64,000 nucleotides of DNA from Clavulina sp. PMI_390 (lineage: Eukaryota > Basidiomycota > Agaricomycetes > Cantharellales > Hydnaceae), in NCBI GenBank assembly GCA_015039315.1, contig WIDE01000029.1, forward strand, positions 17,388-81,387. The letters are read 5' to 3'. Both the position numbers and the translations under genes were made by a program. The notes beneath the pieces were generated by a model. The model searched no databases. It had not been told where the DNA came from and was given only the letters and a program-made list of their open reading frames with translations. Below, one piece after another: positions 1 to 11,203 of this stretch (its first letter is position 1; each line of letters starts with the position of its first letter).

Positions 1-881
1 GAGATGCAGATCTCAGATTTTGATAGCTACGAAATTGAGGGTGACTATATGGTCTTTTCCACTCCTAGTGCGTTTATTTTTTGGAATTGGAAAGATAACC
101 TGGTCGGAACCTTGAAAAAACCTGAGAAGCAAGATTGGGTACGAGAACTACTCTGCTCCCATGTATCTCGTTGCATACTCTGATCATTGTCGGCTAGGGG
201 TCCTCATTTACGTTGATACCGCCCCATCTTTTCATATTCCCTGAGGAGATGAGGGAAGTGCTCGTTTTAGAGATTCCTCAACTCCATCTGGCGGGGAGCA
301 AAAAATCATTTCAGCCCATCTCTCCCACTTCTTGGATCTCACATCGCCTTCTCGACGAGATTCCACAGCTGGAGGGCTCATGCATATTTGTTCTGGAAAG
401 CTGGAAGCCTCCCTCCTGGCGATCTGGAATCGTTGTACTCATGATACAACGACCCTACGATGCGGGTTGGAATCTCTTCTACGTTCTCTCGCTCCGTGGC
501 GCGGCTCCTCCCGTCTATTGGCTTCAGCAGAATATGTGGATCATGACCAGCTATCGCGACTACGATTGCGCATTGCTAGCGAGTGGCCCAGTGAAGGGGA
601 TGATCAAAATCGACCATTACTCGCCCTGGGATATCATTGACGACCAGTTAACTTCGTACTACTTCCCGTTTACAGAAGATGGCATCTTCGCTCAGCCTAC
701 GGAGCGGGCGCTAGTAAAGCCCTGGGATCATGAGCAGGGCTCGATGGGCCCCCTCTGTCTCGTCTCGGGTACTGCGCTTCTGAGGGAGGAAGCAGATTTT
801 GAGACGGATTCATATAACCGAGGCATTGAAGTCTGGTATTTTGATTCAGAATACCCTGAAAATATGGCACCTGTGGTGTGA
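1..881 (+). CDS. F-box family protein (LPGGRW family, copy 1), 3' part only
   Basis: This is the C-terminal part of a gene that begins before the window. The reading frame is open from base 1 to 138 and ends in a WNWKD motif followed by a donor at 139. The acceptor TAG is at 195-197, and the last exon runs 198-881. The same two blocks occur in the complete paralogues at 1485-3294, 30702-32411 and 34980-36729, including WNWK(D/E) before the last intron, a PP(H/Y)L(F/Y)IFP-like start of the last exon, VLEIPQLHL, and the end block PLCLVSGTALL. The F-box itself is off the window. Such proteins are expected to be SCF ubiquitin-ligase substrate adaptors; the C-terminal half looks like a beta-propeller-type recognition domain, which is inference. 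Confidence 0.75.
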
Positions 882-1484
882 TGCGCCATCCTGTGTACGT
901 CACCCTTATATCGATGTAGTAACTAAGATGCATGGTTCTAATACTTCTGTCATTCATCCAGCCCGATTTTACGGATGCGCGGTACCTACCATATTATTAT
1001 AGAACGAATTCTTCTAAACTCAGTATTCACTCCAAACACGACAAAGATCCATAAACCCACTTCCCGGTTTTGGAGGATGATATCAAGCATGTCACGTTCT
1101 GGAGTGGTCGAGTTATTCATTATTTTCCTTCCTAAACTTTACAACACGAGCCTGTTAGTCTCTAACCACCGCAATGTAAATACTATCTACATTACAGCTC
1201 CATCTGGTCCACTCTGGCTGCGAACCCGATTTTGAAGACATACTCCATTATTGTCGGGCTACACCTGCTTGCCAACATTATAACTGGGCTTGGTTCGTTT
1301 AATCATTCTTCCACGATCTTTTGCGGAAGACACCAGCACAGTAAAAGAAGAGAATGAACAACCCATGGCAGAGCCGATCTATGGCTTCTTATTTGGTAGT
1401 CGAACTTATCATTGTTATTCATTGTTAGCCTGCGCTGAGTTGACCATATATCTCAGTTTACTGAGCTGCTGGTCGCGAGTCACG
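882..1484. other. Intergenic, no gene seen
   Basis: This 600-base spacer separates two tandem F-box paralogues. Reading frames are short and resemble no family I know. I see no tRNA and no repeat. Confidence 0.5.
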
Positions 1485-3294
1485 ATGATGGATAATCATA
1501 ATCTCGTGGCGCTTCCCAGTGATCGACTAGGTCTGCAGGACATCACTATTGATCTTCTGCTCCTGATTGTCTCGTGGCTTGACCCGATCTCGACGCTTCG
1601 CTTGAGTTTGGTCTGTCAATTGTTTGTTCCTCTGAATCGACTCTGCTAACAGTAAAACCCCAACCCCGCATTCTGATTGAAAAACTTAGACCTGTACAAA
1701 ACTTCAACGTACAATCGGTAGGGATGCTGTCGTCTGGCGACATGCCTTGCGCGACATCTCCATCGGCCATTACCTTGCCCCACACTCCCTCCACGACCTT
1801 TCAATCGACGATATGAAGCGCTTATCTACGCAAGCCAGTCACCTTATTAAGTCCTTCAGAGATCCGGGACAGCGTCTTCATGAAATGGCGAGGAAAGTCT
1901 ACGTACTTGGGTATCGCACAGTACTCTCTCCCGGCTCCGACAGCGATTCCGATATAACATTTGCGACCGACCATCTCGATCCCCATCTCCTCCCAGGTGG
2001 TAGATGGATCCTATCTGGAATCATGGACGATATGACCCCAGCGACTCATCTCTTCTGTTGGGATCTTGCCTCATACGTTGATGGATCTCCGCAGCAACCT
2101 GCCGCCGCCTATACGTGGGAGGGCCAGAGCCTGACTGATCAGATTTCTTGGATAAAAACTCAGTTTTATAGCCCAAAATCCGTAACCCTGGCCATCTCGC
2201 TGTCTGAAATAAATCAGTAAGCACCTTAACTCCGCTGGCACGAGTTGGCAACTTGATAAAACGCATAATTGAGCGTAATTTACTTTTTTTTTCATACACT
2301 AGGATCTTTGACGTTCTCTGCTTGAGCTGGGAATCAGGCACAGCCACGCCACTCATTGAACACATTGCTCGATTTGAGGATCGTAATGAATACACCGAAT
2401 TCCAGCCTGTTGAAAGTTGGGACCTCCAAGGCAATTATCTAATATTTTCTACAGTATCTTGTATTATTACATGGAACTGGAAAGAGAACCTGATTGGTAA
2501 AATAAAGCGACCGGATTCTGATACGGTAAGCTGTGATTGGGCAGGCGGCCACATTTGCACATCACTGACCTTGCGACCCCTAGTCTGTCATTTCCCATTG
2601 GTGCTCCTCATTCACATTGATACCCCCTTACCTCTACATATTCCCTCGCAATATGAGAGAAATCACCATCGTGGAAATCCCTAAACTTCATCCAATGGGG
2701 AGTAAAGAGTCTTTTGAGCTCGTCCAACCAGTTGCCACAATTTCATACCCCTTTCTGGAGGGAATTAGAGGGTTTCCATTCTCAGGTTTATATATTCTAG
2801 AGGGATGGAAACCCCCAGCCTTACGCTCTGGAATCGCCATACTCAGGCTCATTCCATCCAATGAGGATCGCGAGGAGCTGTTTTACACCATCTCCCTCCG
2901 CGGCACAGCTGCTCCCAAGCATGCGCCTCAAATAACTGAAATATTCATCAGAGATCAGCAACACGCTGACTGCGCACAGTTTGTGGACGAGCCTGGGAGA
3001 GGTATAATCATGCTCATGGACATGCCGACCAAAAGGGAAGACCCACGGATCATATCAAACTTCTTTCCCTTCATGGCGGAAGATGGCAACTTTGGCCAGC
3101 CCGTTAAACGGGAGCTTTCTTCGCCGTCCTCAGATAATTGGGGTCCATTGGGTCCCCTCTGTCTAGTCTCGGGTAAAGCAGTCTTCCAGGAGGCACGACA
3201 AGGGCCTGATCCACGGACGATGACCGTTATGATTGCGTATTTCGATCATGATGATACTGAACGCTCCGATGACCTGGCTTCGGGAGCTAATTGA
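1485..3294 (+). CDS. F-box protein (LPGGRW family, copy 2)
   Basis: Four-exon model: about 1485-1610, 1690-2216, 2303-2525 and 2584-3294. Exon 1 encodes the F-box (ITIDLLLLIVSWLDPISTLR; ATG at 1485 or 1488). Exon 2 holds the linker, VVWRHALRDI, and the family signature LLPGGRWILSG followed by LFCWD. Exon 3 ends in ITWNWKENL. Exon 4 is the long C-terminal block ending in GPLCLVSGKAVF. Exon sizes and phases (0, 2, 0) match the copies near 31 and 35 kb. The product is probably an SCF substrate adaptor acting with Skp1 and cullin; the target is unknown. The first donor reads GTCTGT instead of a strong GTRAGT, and the last acceptor is less certain, so mRNA should decide whether this copy is spliced normally. 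It stands in tandem behind a sister gene. Confidence 0.7.
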
Positions 3295-3929
3295 TTATTC
3301 CTTGTACAAATTAGTTACTGGATGTTGTCAAACCTATCTCCATGTACGATATGGAGAGACTAGCACCGAATTCTCATCTCACAATTCTTAGGGCAATCGC
3401 GACGTTCGAGAGAGCTGACACGCAGACCTCCACAGCCAGGACAGGAGTCGATGTCGTTTTGGTGAATAATTTTCATCATCATTCTCAGAATGAATCTACT
3501 CAAAACACAAGAACGGTTTGCGGGCGCGTCGTAAATAAAACAGAATGAATAAATAGAGGAAAACGAGTGGACAGCAGCCGTCGCGGGGAGACAACCGCCA
3601 TGAAAGAGTGGACGCGTCGCGATGATTGTCGAGGGGAGAGAGAAGGCGGCGCAAGGGAGGAAAGGTATAGATGACACGCAGGCAAGAGGAGGAGAGAAGG
3701 GGGGTAAATAAGGATACCCAAGAAGAGTCGAGGAGGTAGTACACATCACGGGGTTTTAGGGGTATTACTGTATGTAATCAGGGACAGACAGAAAATAGAG
3801 CAGACGAAGGGTGAAAAAACCACAAGCAACCAGAACAGAAATGAATATTCTGCAGAAGAAGAAGAAAAAACAGCTACGACAACAACACACGTAATAGAAA
3901 AGATGTGAATCTAAGGGAGGGAAGGTGCC
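3295..3929. other. Intergenic between convergent genes, no gene seen
   Basis: This holds the 3' ends of the F-box gene and of the convergent membrane-protein gene. It is purine-rich on the + strand around 3600-3720 and 3840-3900. No supported gene is present. Confidence 0.5.
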
Positions 3930-5413
3930 TTAGATTCCACCGTACGCGTCGTCACCGTGGCCGTGGCCGTACGCCTGGTTGTGGTACGCCATCTGAGGGT
4001 TCGGGTCGACGGGCGAGCCGGAGCGAGTGGTGTGGCTCGGGGCACCACCATACGCGTTGCCGCTGAGGTTACGACCAGGAGGCGAGTTGCGACCGCCCTC
4101 AGCAGCGTACTGACCACCACCATTCTGAGCAGTAAGCGCAACAGCGGGGACCTCAAGCTGGCGTGCAAGGTCAGAGTATTTGTGATCCTCATGGTGGCCC
4201 TGGTCATAGTAGCCGTCCGCAGGGTGCTGATCATACTGGGGCTGCTGGTCGTACTGGTTCTGCTGATCATAGTATCCTCCATGTTGCTGCTGGTGGCCAC
4301 CACCGTACTGGTTGTTATAGCCGTCGTCGTATTGTTGCTGATGACCTCCGTAACCACCATATTGCGTGGGAGGGTAGGCAGCAGTCTGCGCCATTTCCGG
4401 CTCGCGGGGGTTCTGATCAAGGCCCATGTTGGCACGCGCGAGCGCCATGGCATTGCGAGAGCCGACGACTGGCCGGTTGCCGATCTCGTCGGGCAACGCA
4501 ATGCTGTTGCGCATGAACGAGGCACGGTTTGTCCAGTCATCGATTCCACGGTCGCGCTTCGTGCGCATCTTGCGACGCTGTGAACGAGAGGAGAAAATCC
4601 CATACAGAAAGAGAGGAGATGTGGAGAGAGGGGAGAAGAGGATCACAGGAGTTTCGAAGTCAGTCACGCGGTCCAGAACTTGGGGTCAATTCATTCCGAC
4701 AAAGGCTACCATATGGGCGCGCAAAGTTCGCGCAACAGGGTAGGATGGAAGAAATTTGGAGGAAGCAAAGCAAGAGAAAGACTCACGATGAAGAAGAAGA
4801 AGATGAGGACGGCAATAACACCGGCGATGCAACCAAAGACGATGCCAGCGACCTTGCCGCCAGAGGAGCTCGTAGCGCCGGTCGAGTTGTTGCTAGGATC
4901 AACAGTGGAGGTAGACTGGGCAGAGGTCGTGGTGGAGCTCGTGTCAAAGCCAAAGACCGTGGTGGTGGTGGTCTGCTGGACATTGGTCATCGTGGTGGGC
5001 ACGGCATTGGAGGTGGTGGTAGTCGAGGTGGAGGTAGACGTGCTCGAGCTCGAGGTAGTAGAAGACGAGGAAGTGGTCGAGCTCGACGACGATGTGGTGC
5101 TAGTGGTCGAGGAGTGGGTGGAGGTGCTCGAGGGTGAGCTAGTGGTCGTGGTGGATGTCGAGGTGTGGATCTCGGATGAGGTCGTACTGGTGGTAGATGT
5201 TCCACCGACGACGCTCCCTGAATGCGATCAACAACGAGTGTGGGGTAGCATCGGTCGTCGTTGTCAGTGGCAGTTGGCGGGCGGGCTCGGGCATATATCG
5301 CGAAGCTTACCTCCAGGTCCACCTCCAGGATTCGCAGGGGCGCCGGGAGCGTTGGGGCCCACACGCTTGTGGACCATCTTGCGGTTCTGATTCTGGAACG
5401 AGTCGTGCGACAT
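3930..5413 (-). CDS. Mid2-like single-pass membrane protein with Ser/Thr-rich ectodomain
   Basis: Three exons on the minus strand: 5413-5311, 5217-4787 and 4577-3930, giving about 393 residues. The start is MSHDSFQNQNRK. Residues about 35-150 are almost only Ser and Thr, as in heavily O-mannosylated wall-spanning regions. One membrane segment follows (GGKVAGIVFGCIAGVIAVLI and more Phe), then a basic stop-transfer RRKMRTKRDRG and a cytoplasmic tail. The tail is rich in Gln, Tyr and Gly (QYGGYGGHQQQYDD and similar). The layout matches fungal Mid2/Wsc-type cell-wall stress sensors and related 'Mid2 domain' proteins. No cleavable signal peptide precedes the Ser/Thr region, so the protein could be type III, or a 5' exon is missed. 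Long opposite-strand reading frames here are shadows of the biased composition. Confidence 0.75.
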
Positions 5414-5610
5414 GATTGTCAAGTAGAACGAATGAACGTGGAGTCGACGATAAAGCAAAAGAGAGTGACGAGAGAGAGACACGAGAGAGCGCGAGTCGGA
5501 CGACGACGAGCAAGGTGATGGCCGGAACCTGACAGGCAACAACCGGCGCTTAGAGGGCCCAGATCAAAAAACGCGCAAGTTCCCACGCCCCCACTCACGG
5601 AAGCCCATTC

Positions 5611-5627
5611 ACCAACTTGAGACATCG
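5611..5627 (+). repeat. 17-nt direct repeat in leader of BRCT gene 1
   Basis: The sequence ACCAACTTGAGACATCG lies 59 bases upstream of the ATG at 5686. An identical 17-mer lies 35 bases upstream of the second BRCT gene. Confidence 0.8.
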
Positions 5628-5685
5628 GAACAACACCCGTCAACAGCCAATCAAACCTTTTTCGACTCTGACTATCACTATCACT

Positions 5686-7044
5686 ATGAAGACCACCGCG
5701 ATATCTTTTGAGGGGTTTTCAGCTCAGTTTTCTCGCAGTTGTAGAAATCAAGCGCATCTAGTCAGAATGTTCATCCACAACGGAGGGTCGTTCGAGCAAT
5801 CGAGCGACCGGAAGAACCTCAAATTCGTCACAAGGAAAAATGACCCTCAGTATCGCACGTGCGTCCATTTCGGTGGGATTAAATCTTCTATTCGATCTTA
5901 ATAGTGAAACTTGGATGTTAGATGGTACCGCCAACATGAAAAGGTCGATCCCATTTGGAGGACTTCCAACATGATTCGCGAGGCAGCATGACTGAATTAT
6001 GCCTAGGTTTATAACATCATTTGGATCGAAGAATGTCGCCTTTTCCACCAACTGCTTCCTCTGTACAAATTCGAAGCAATCGGTGAGCCTTTCACCACTT
6101 TGAAACTCTATAAACACATTCCAACATGGTCATTACAGACGAGCATGCGGGGCAGTTCGCAGAGTTCGAGAAGATTCCAGATATCTACATGAAGGCACCT
6201 AAATTCCCAAGTACGCCCTTCTCTGCGACCAGAACCGCTTCCTGTCACCTTCCCACTGTACTTCTTTAACCTACCTTTTCCATTACCCTCCACTTTGCTT
6301 TAACAAAGCTCCGGACCCCAAATTCCGCCAAGACGCCAGCACTTCAGAGAACATCTTCACCACTGAAGAGAAGGACCTCGACCTGACACCAGAACCTATC
6401 AACACCCCCGACGAAGAAGACCAAGAGCATCCTTCACGCTCATCCACTTCCCTTACACAGCTAGCCGAGCCCGCGACAACCAGAGAGTCGCCACCAGAGA
6501 TGATACCTCGCTGTGGCACCCCCTCTGTCGTCACCGCCTCCTGCACGCCATCACCCCTTCCGTCCCCACGTTCGTCCCCACGTCCGCCCCCATATCCACT
6601 GCCTTTACCCGAGCGCCCCGCAAAGCTTGCTTCTCCCTTTGCATCTTCAGCATCACGTACGTCGAAGATGACTAACAAAAACCACCCTATCCCTTACTTC
6701 GAAGCCTCCAAGGCAAGCGGATCAAAGAGCAAATTGCTCACGGACAAAAAACGTCAAGTGAATAAAGGAAAGCTCCCTCTATCTTCTCGGTGAGCATCTA
6801 CTTTTCTTCATGCGAACTTACCCGCGCACTCTTCCTTTCCCGAGCTAAACGACGTTTTCTGTTATTCAAACTTCCATGTTGGACCACTGTCAACCCTGCC
6901 GTACGCAGCAGCCCCCACCATGAAAAGCATCCTCGACATGCTATTCCAACAGCTAAAGGCGAGAATAGCCGTGCGGGAAAGCCGACCCGCGGCCCGCCAA
7001 AGGCTAGTAAAGGCGGAGCTCGCTCACAATCGAGCACCTACTAG
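5686..7044 (+). CDS. BRCT-domain protein 1
   Basis: The ATG at 5686 opens a region with BRCT features: FEGFSAQFS, a long helix, NGGSF, KFVT. After an intron whose donor I could not fix (5859-5873; phases do not fit neatly), exon 6007-6082 gives VYNIIWIEECRLFHQLLP, the BRCT WxxxC helix. Later exons are 6139-6210, 6309-6789 and 6909-7044, all in phase. The tail is Pro/Ser/Lys-rich (PEPINTPDEEDQEHPSRSS), ends in a basic stretch, and has no second domain I recognise. BRCT modules bind phosphopeptides or other BRCT proteins in DNA-damage and cell-cycle complexes; a nuclear role is inferred from the domain. The total is about 310 residues. A paralogue follows in tandem at 7722. Confidence 0.65.
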
Positions 7045-7670
7045 TTGTGCTTGTTCTGCGAGATGCTACTCGTGTGGTGTCTCCCGGCTCCCGCTATACT
7101 GCTACGACAACTGCTACTGCTGCTGGTGTTACTGTTGATGTTGCTGCTATTGACGTCTTGGAGTAGTCGTTTGCCTATCAGTCTTGCTCACCTTTCGCTC
7201 TTTGTTGGAAGACTGGAAGAGGCTATCTTGCACTGATTCCTACTGAAAGGCGGGCACCAAAGACAATAGACGTATGGATGATGAGCCGACTACCAGTCTT
7301 TCCCCCGCTTTTTTTATCAACTTCTTGATCCCCATACAAGCGTGCTAGTTCCCGGTAAATTTACCAGTACTAACATCGACATTGAAAACGCGATGCACTT
7401 CCGCGTTGTCTTTTCTATGTACCCTATTTTCCTGCAGAACAATAGTGATAGTGTAAAATCGTAACCGCCACCAACTCTTCTTGACAGACGAGAACCTTCG
7501 TCAAATTAATTTTCGACTGGTAAGAGCCAGCCGCACTCTCTCTAGTACTACGAAAAACGACATGTTCCATGGAAAGCAGAAGTTGCTCGAGCGGTTTGGC
7601 AGTCGGAGGCTCCACTCTGCCATCGAAAGCAGCCACGTGAGGATGTTCAAAGTTCATCGCTCGTTGAACA
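7045..7670. other. Intergenic, no gene seen
   Basis: Spacer between the two BRCT genes. It contains a CTG/CTA-rich stretch near 7085-7165 and nothing that reads as coding. Confidence 0.5.
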
Positions 7671-7687
7671 ACCAACTTGAGACATCG
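7671..7687 (+). repeat. 17-nt direct repeat in leader of BRCT gene 2
   Basis: Exact copy of the 17-mer at 5611-5627, ending 35 bases upstream of the ATG at 7722. Confidence 0.8.
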
Positions 7688-7721
7688 CGACCACTTCGTA
7701 TCAATCGCTAGTCAACCCCTG

Positions 7722-8937
7722 ATGGCACTGTTCAAAGATTTCTCTGCTACCTTCTCTACTGAGTGTTTTGCGAAAAATAGGGCGGACATTAGGCGGTTCC
7801 GCGAAGAGGGAGGCTCCTTTAAGAAGACTGCTGGACGCTTCCATGTGAACGTCGTGTCGGGGGAAAACGACCCAGAACTTGTAAAGTTCGTTCCTCTCGA
7901 ACCATCACCCTGTGGTTCATGCTCACATAATCTAACGGGTACCAGATTCTCTAGGATGGGCAAGGTTGCTTCTTTGCCCCAGTCTTCGCCGTGCCTAAGT
8001 GCTCTGACTCGAGGACTCGAACTTCCGCAGGTGATCTATATGCGATGGGTCGAAGATTGTATCTTCCTTGGAAGAGCTCTAAATCATTATGATTGGATCG
8101 TCCCAGCAGGCGAGACGTGTTTTACTCTCATCTTGATCCAACGCAAGCTGACGTACACGCTGTAGAAGGCGGTCAAGCTCAGTGGGACCAACAAAACGGC
8201 GCATTCATGGAAGGGTATCACTTGAACACGGATGCTCATTCGCCTCCTCGACCAGGGAAAGGACCTTCCTCACGCTCCATCACTAAAAACAAGATCGACA
8301 TCGCTCCCTTCACTACTCCATATCATAGGACAACCTCCTTCATCTCTCCTTCAAGAGAGTCATCGCCTTCAAGCTGGTCAGCCACCTCTGCTGATGAAGT
8401 CGATTGGCTCTTGGAAGCAGAACGCACTCCAAGCCCAGGCCCTCCCTCGTCAACTGCATCTTTCCTCACTGTAGCAGACCCGATCGAACCCGTAGGCGCC
8501 AACGGAAATGTCATCAATAGTCCAGAGAAGCATAAACTTTTGGAAGTAGCACTGTCGTCGATCTCTGATTCCATCACGCAGGGAGCGCGTCAAGATGACA
8601 TAAAGTGAGTAGCTCCCTAAATCTAATAATCGACCATCGCTTGGCGTTGAGCTTGAATGAACCCCTCTTCATCGTTCAATCTCTCACACTCTGCAGCCCT
8701 GAATCAGAAAGCTCGAAGGACCATTCATCACAACAGCGCTCTGAATCTCCTACTCCTCGTGTCCCCATCACCCTCCGTAGTGGGCATCGAGTGGGCCCCC
8801 AGGAACCTGACACCAACACACCACCTCAGAGCAACACCCCCGATGCCACTAGACGTGCTGAGGTGAAAATCGGAGGAAGCCTTGTCCGTGAAACTAGCAA
8901 TAAACGTGTCCTTCGCACGCGTTCTGGCAAGCTATAG
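7722..8937 (+). CDS. BRCT-domain protein 2 (tandem paralogue)
   Basis: The ATG at 7722 is followed by LFKDFSATFS, EEGGSF and SGENDPEL, which align with FEGFSAQFS, HNGGSF and RKNDPQY of the first gene. The BRCT helix is VIYMRWVEDCIFLGR (W-x3-C) at about 8030-8080. The tail is Pro/Ser-rich (8093-8604, then 8697-8937 after an intron with donor GTGAGT), ending in RVLRTRSGKL. The BRCT frame and the tail frame differ by one base and overlap between 8093 and 8165, and I find no intron of the right phase to join them. Either a short unusual intron or a frame break lies there. The first intron (donor near 7880, acceptor near 7955) is also only approximate. Function as for its neighbour: a phosphopeptide-binding scaffold, inferred. 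Confidence 0.55.
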
Positions 8938-11203
8938 GTGGGGTGGTCACCCTTGCGGTTACGAAAGGACTTTATTCGCTATGGGATGCTGCTATCGCTG
9001 TTATCGACTGATCGAAGGGCTTGATTGATTGCTTACTTGCTGGATGAATGACGCAGACGTACTAAGAAGTGACGAGAACTTCACTTGGAGTCTGGAATGG
9101 ACTAGAATGCACGGTGCTTGCGAGATTACATGATTCACATTCCTCGCGGCTGCGAAGTACGATTTTATTTGCTTGAACGCTCTGGCATCATATACAATTC
9201 TTGTTACATCATTAAAGTAGACTGTGTGCGAGATAATCCCAATCATCTCTCACTTGAGACTGTGGCAGATGCGATTCGTGCTAGGGAACTTTTCCGTTTT
9301 GATGATTAATACACTCCCCTTAATATTTTTGTTATGCTTGAGTTACACTTGCAGCCGAGGCAGCAGAAGCTACGCTCAGTGTCCAGTCATAATTTGCGAC
9401 ATTAACTCTGGATCGTCATTCATTCAGGATGATTTTGTGGGAAAGGCTCATGCGATGGGATGAATACAAAACGAAAAAGTAAAGGACAAAAGGACGCTCA
9501 AGACCATGCTGCGGGCTGAGAAGATATGGCGTCAAGGGCAGCGCGGGGCAGCAGATTTCGTGAAGGTTCAGGTACTATTTACATGATTCGGAAAAATCTC
9601 CTTTGATAAATCACGATCGATGATGGAATGGTGTGTTGCGCGAGCACAATGCACTTCACAAACTCAGTGCATCGCCAAGAAGAGCAGGGCTCCGGCGGAA
9701 AATGGACAAACCGTCATGCGCAATTAGCTTAGAGTTTAAATCTGTCCGTGAGGAATTTGGCTGTATGATGTGTGTGTTATTGAACGATGGCCCAAGGTGT
9801 TCAGCTTGATTGAAAGACTTGAGCTTCAAACCTGTCTCTAAAGCATGCCAAGCTGGTAATCACGATGATTGCGATGGTCGGCCACCTCAGATATTATATA
9901 TTTTGAGATTTATTGAATTTTCAAGCGAGAAGACTCTGAGGCAGGGCCAAAGATGAAGAGCGGGGAACAGGTACGGAATATGTCAACTCCAAAGAACGAT
10001 TGACATGATCAAGTTCATATTATGAAGATATTTGATATGTATGATGCAGACGATGATATTGAAGTGGATCTTGATTAATGATGCATATCTATGTGAGGGT
10101 ACATGACGCCTAGGTATCATAGGGAGCCAGCTGGACGATCATGCGGAGTGTTCCGTTAGGGAATATCGAAGAAATGTTCGTTTACACGTTTTGAGCACGT
10201 ACATACCATCTCCTAGAAAGATCAGAGGCCAGAAATCGCGAGCAAATCAGTCAGGCCAATCATAAATGGTGGTCGAACCTTCATACTGCAACCATCTCCA
10301 GGTCATCCTATTAGAAAAGCGTAGCAACTTGTGGGATTACGGGCTGATTAGCTTAGTCGATCAGGCTGACACGTTATTGAAAGGTATGGAGAGTAGAAAT
10401 GGGAGGCAGGGTGGGAGCGGTTGTTGTATCATGAGCGCGGCACCAAACGTGAGTCGCCGATGAACAGCAAAGGCATCCGCGGCACTCACAGGACTGGATT
10501 GGCATCCCAGCATCTACGCGAGCCATCTGGTATAGGGTGTGGATATCAGAGAACGATGGCCATGCTTTTGAACGCGGCAATCACTGGGCTCACCATCAAG
10601 TATCCCGAGGGCAGCGAATACGACCCACGCGGCTACGAATAGCCTCAGCATAATAAAAAGCTATATTCGCACCAAATCATCGGGTAAATAGCATCTAGCG
10701 AATGCAGGATGGCGGGAGGAGGATGGAGAGAACCAAGTGCGGAATGTGACAGTATCAGGCAGATTAGTATAGCGGGCACGCACCACCATGAGCGAGCCAA
10801 TCAGCGCCCGGTCGTTCTTCCCGCTCTTATATTGTCTAAAGCTGGACGGTTTTCTTGGTCGTTGGATGGGAAGCTGACTACTACCACCAACAATGGTTCT
10901 GTATGTGGACGGGCTGCAGACGGGTCTGATGGAGAAAGTTTTTGGAACTTGGAGCTTTTTTTGAAGCGGAAATTCGATGTTTGACTTTTTTCTCTCAGTA
11001 CTATACAATTCTATCCTGAACTAACGGTCATCGGATACAGTGACTGAGTTTTGGAATAAGCATGAGATCAGCCAACTACTATAGTAATTACACGCAGGGT
11101 AATCGTATAAATAAAAGTCGGCAAACAAAGCTCCTGAGTGATGTCAACGACAATCATCCCGATTTATTTATTGACATCCATAAATTGAACCATGTCCACA
11201 AAA
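8938..11203. other. Gene-poor 2.3 kb, no gene seen
   Basis: All frames on both strands are short and do not resemble known proteins. Base composition is more AT-rich around 9850-10100. I see no tRNA, no terminal repeats and no transposase remnant. It lies 3' of both flanking genes. Confidence 0.5.

Noticed and set aside
3957..5390. Long plus-strand reading frames opposite the Mid2-like gene
   Set aside because: They are Val/Arg/Gly-rich mirror images of the Ser/Thr- and Gln-rich coding strand, with no conserved motif.
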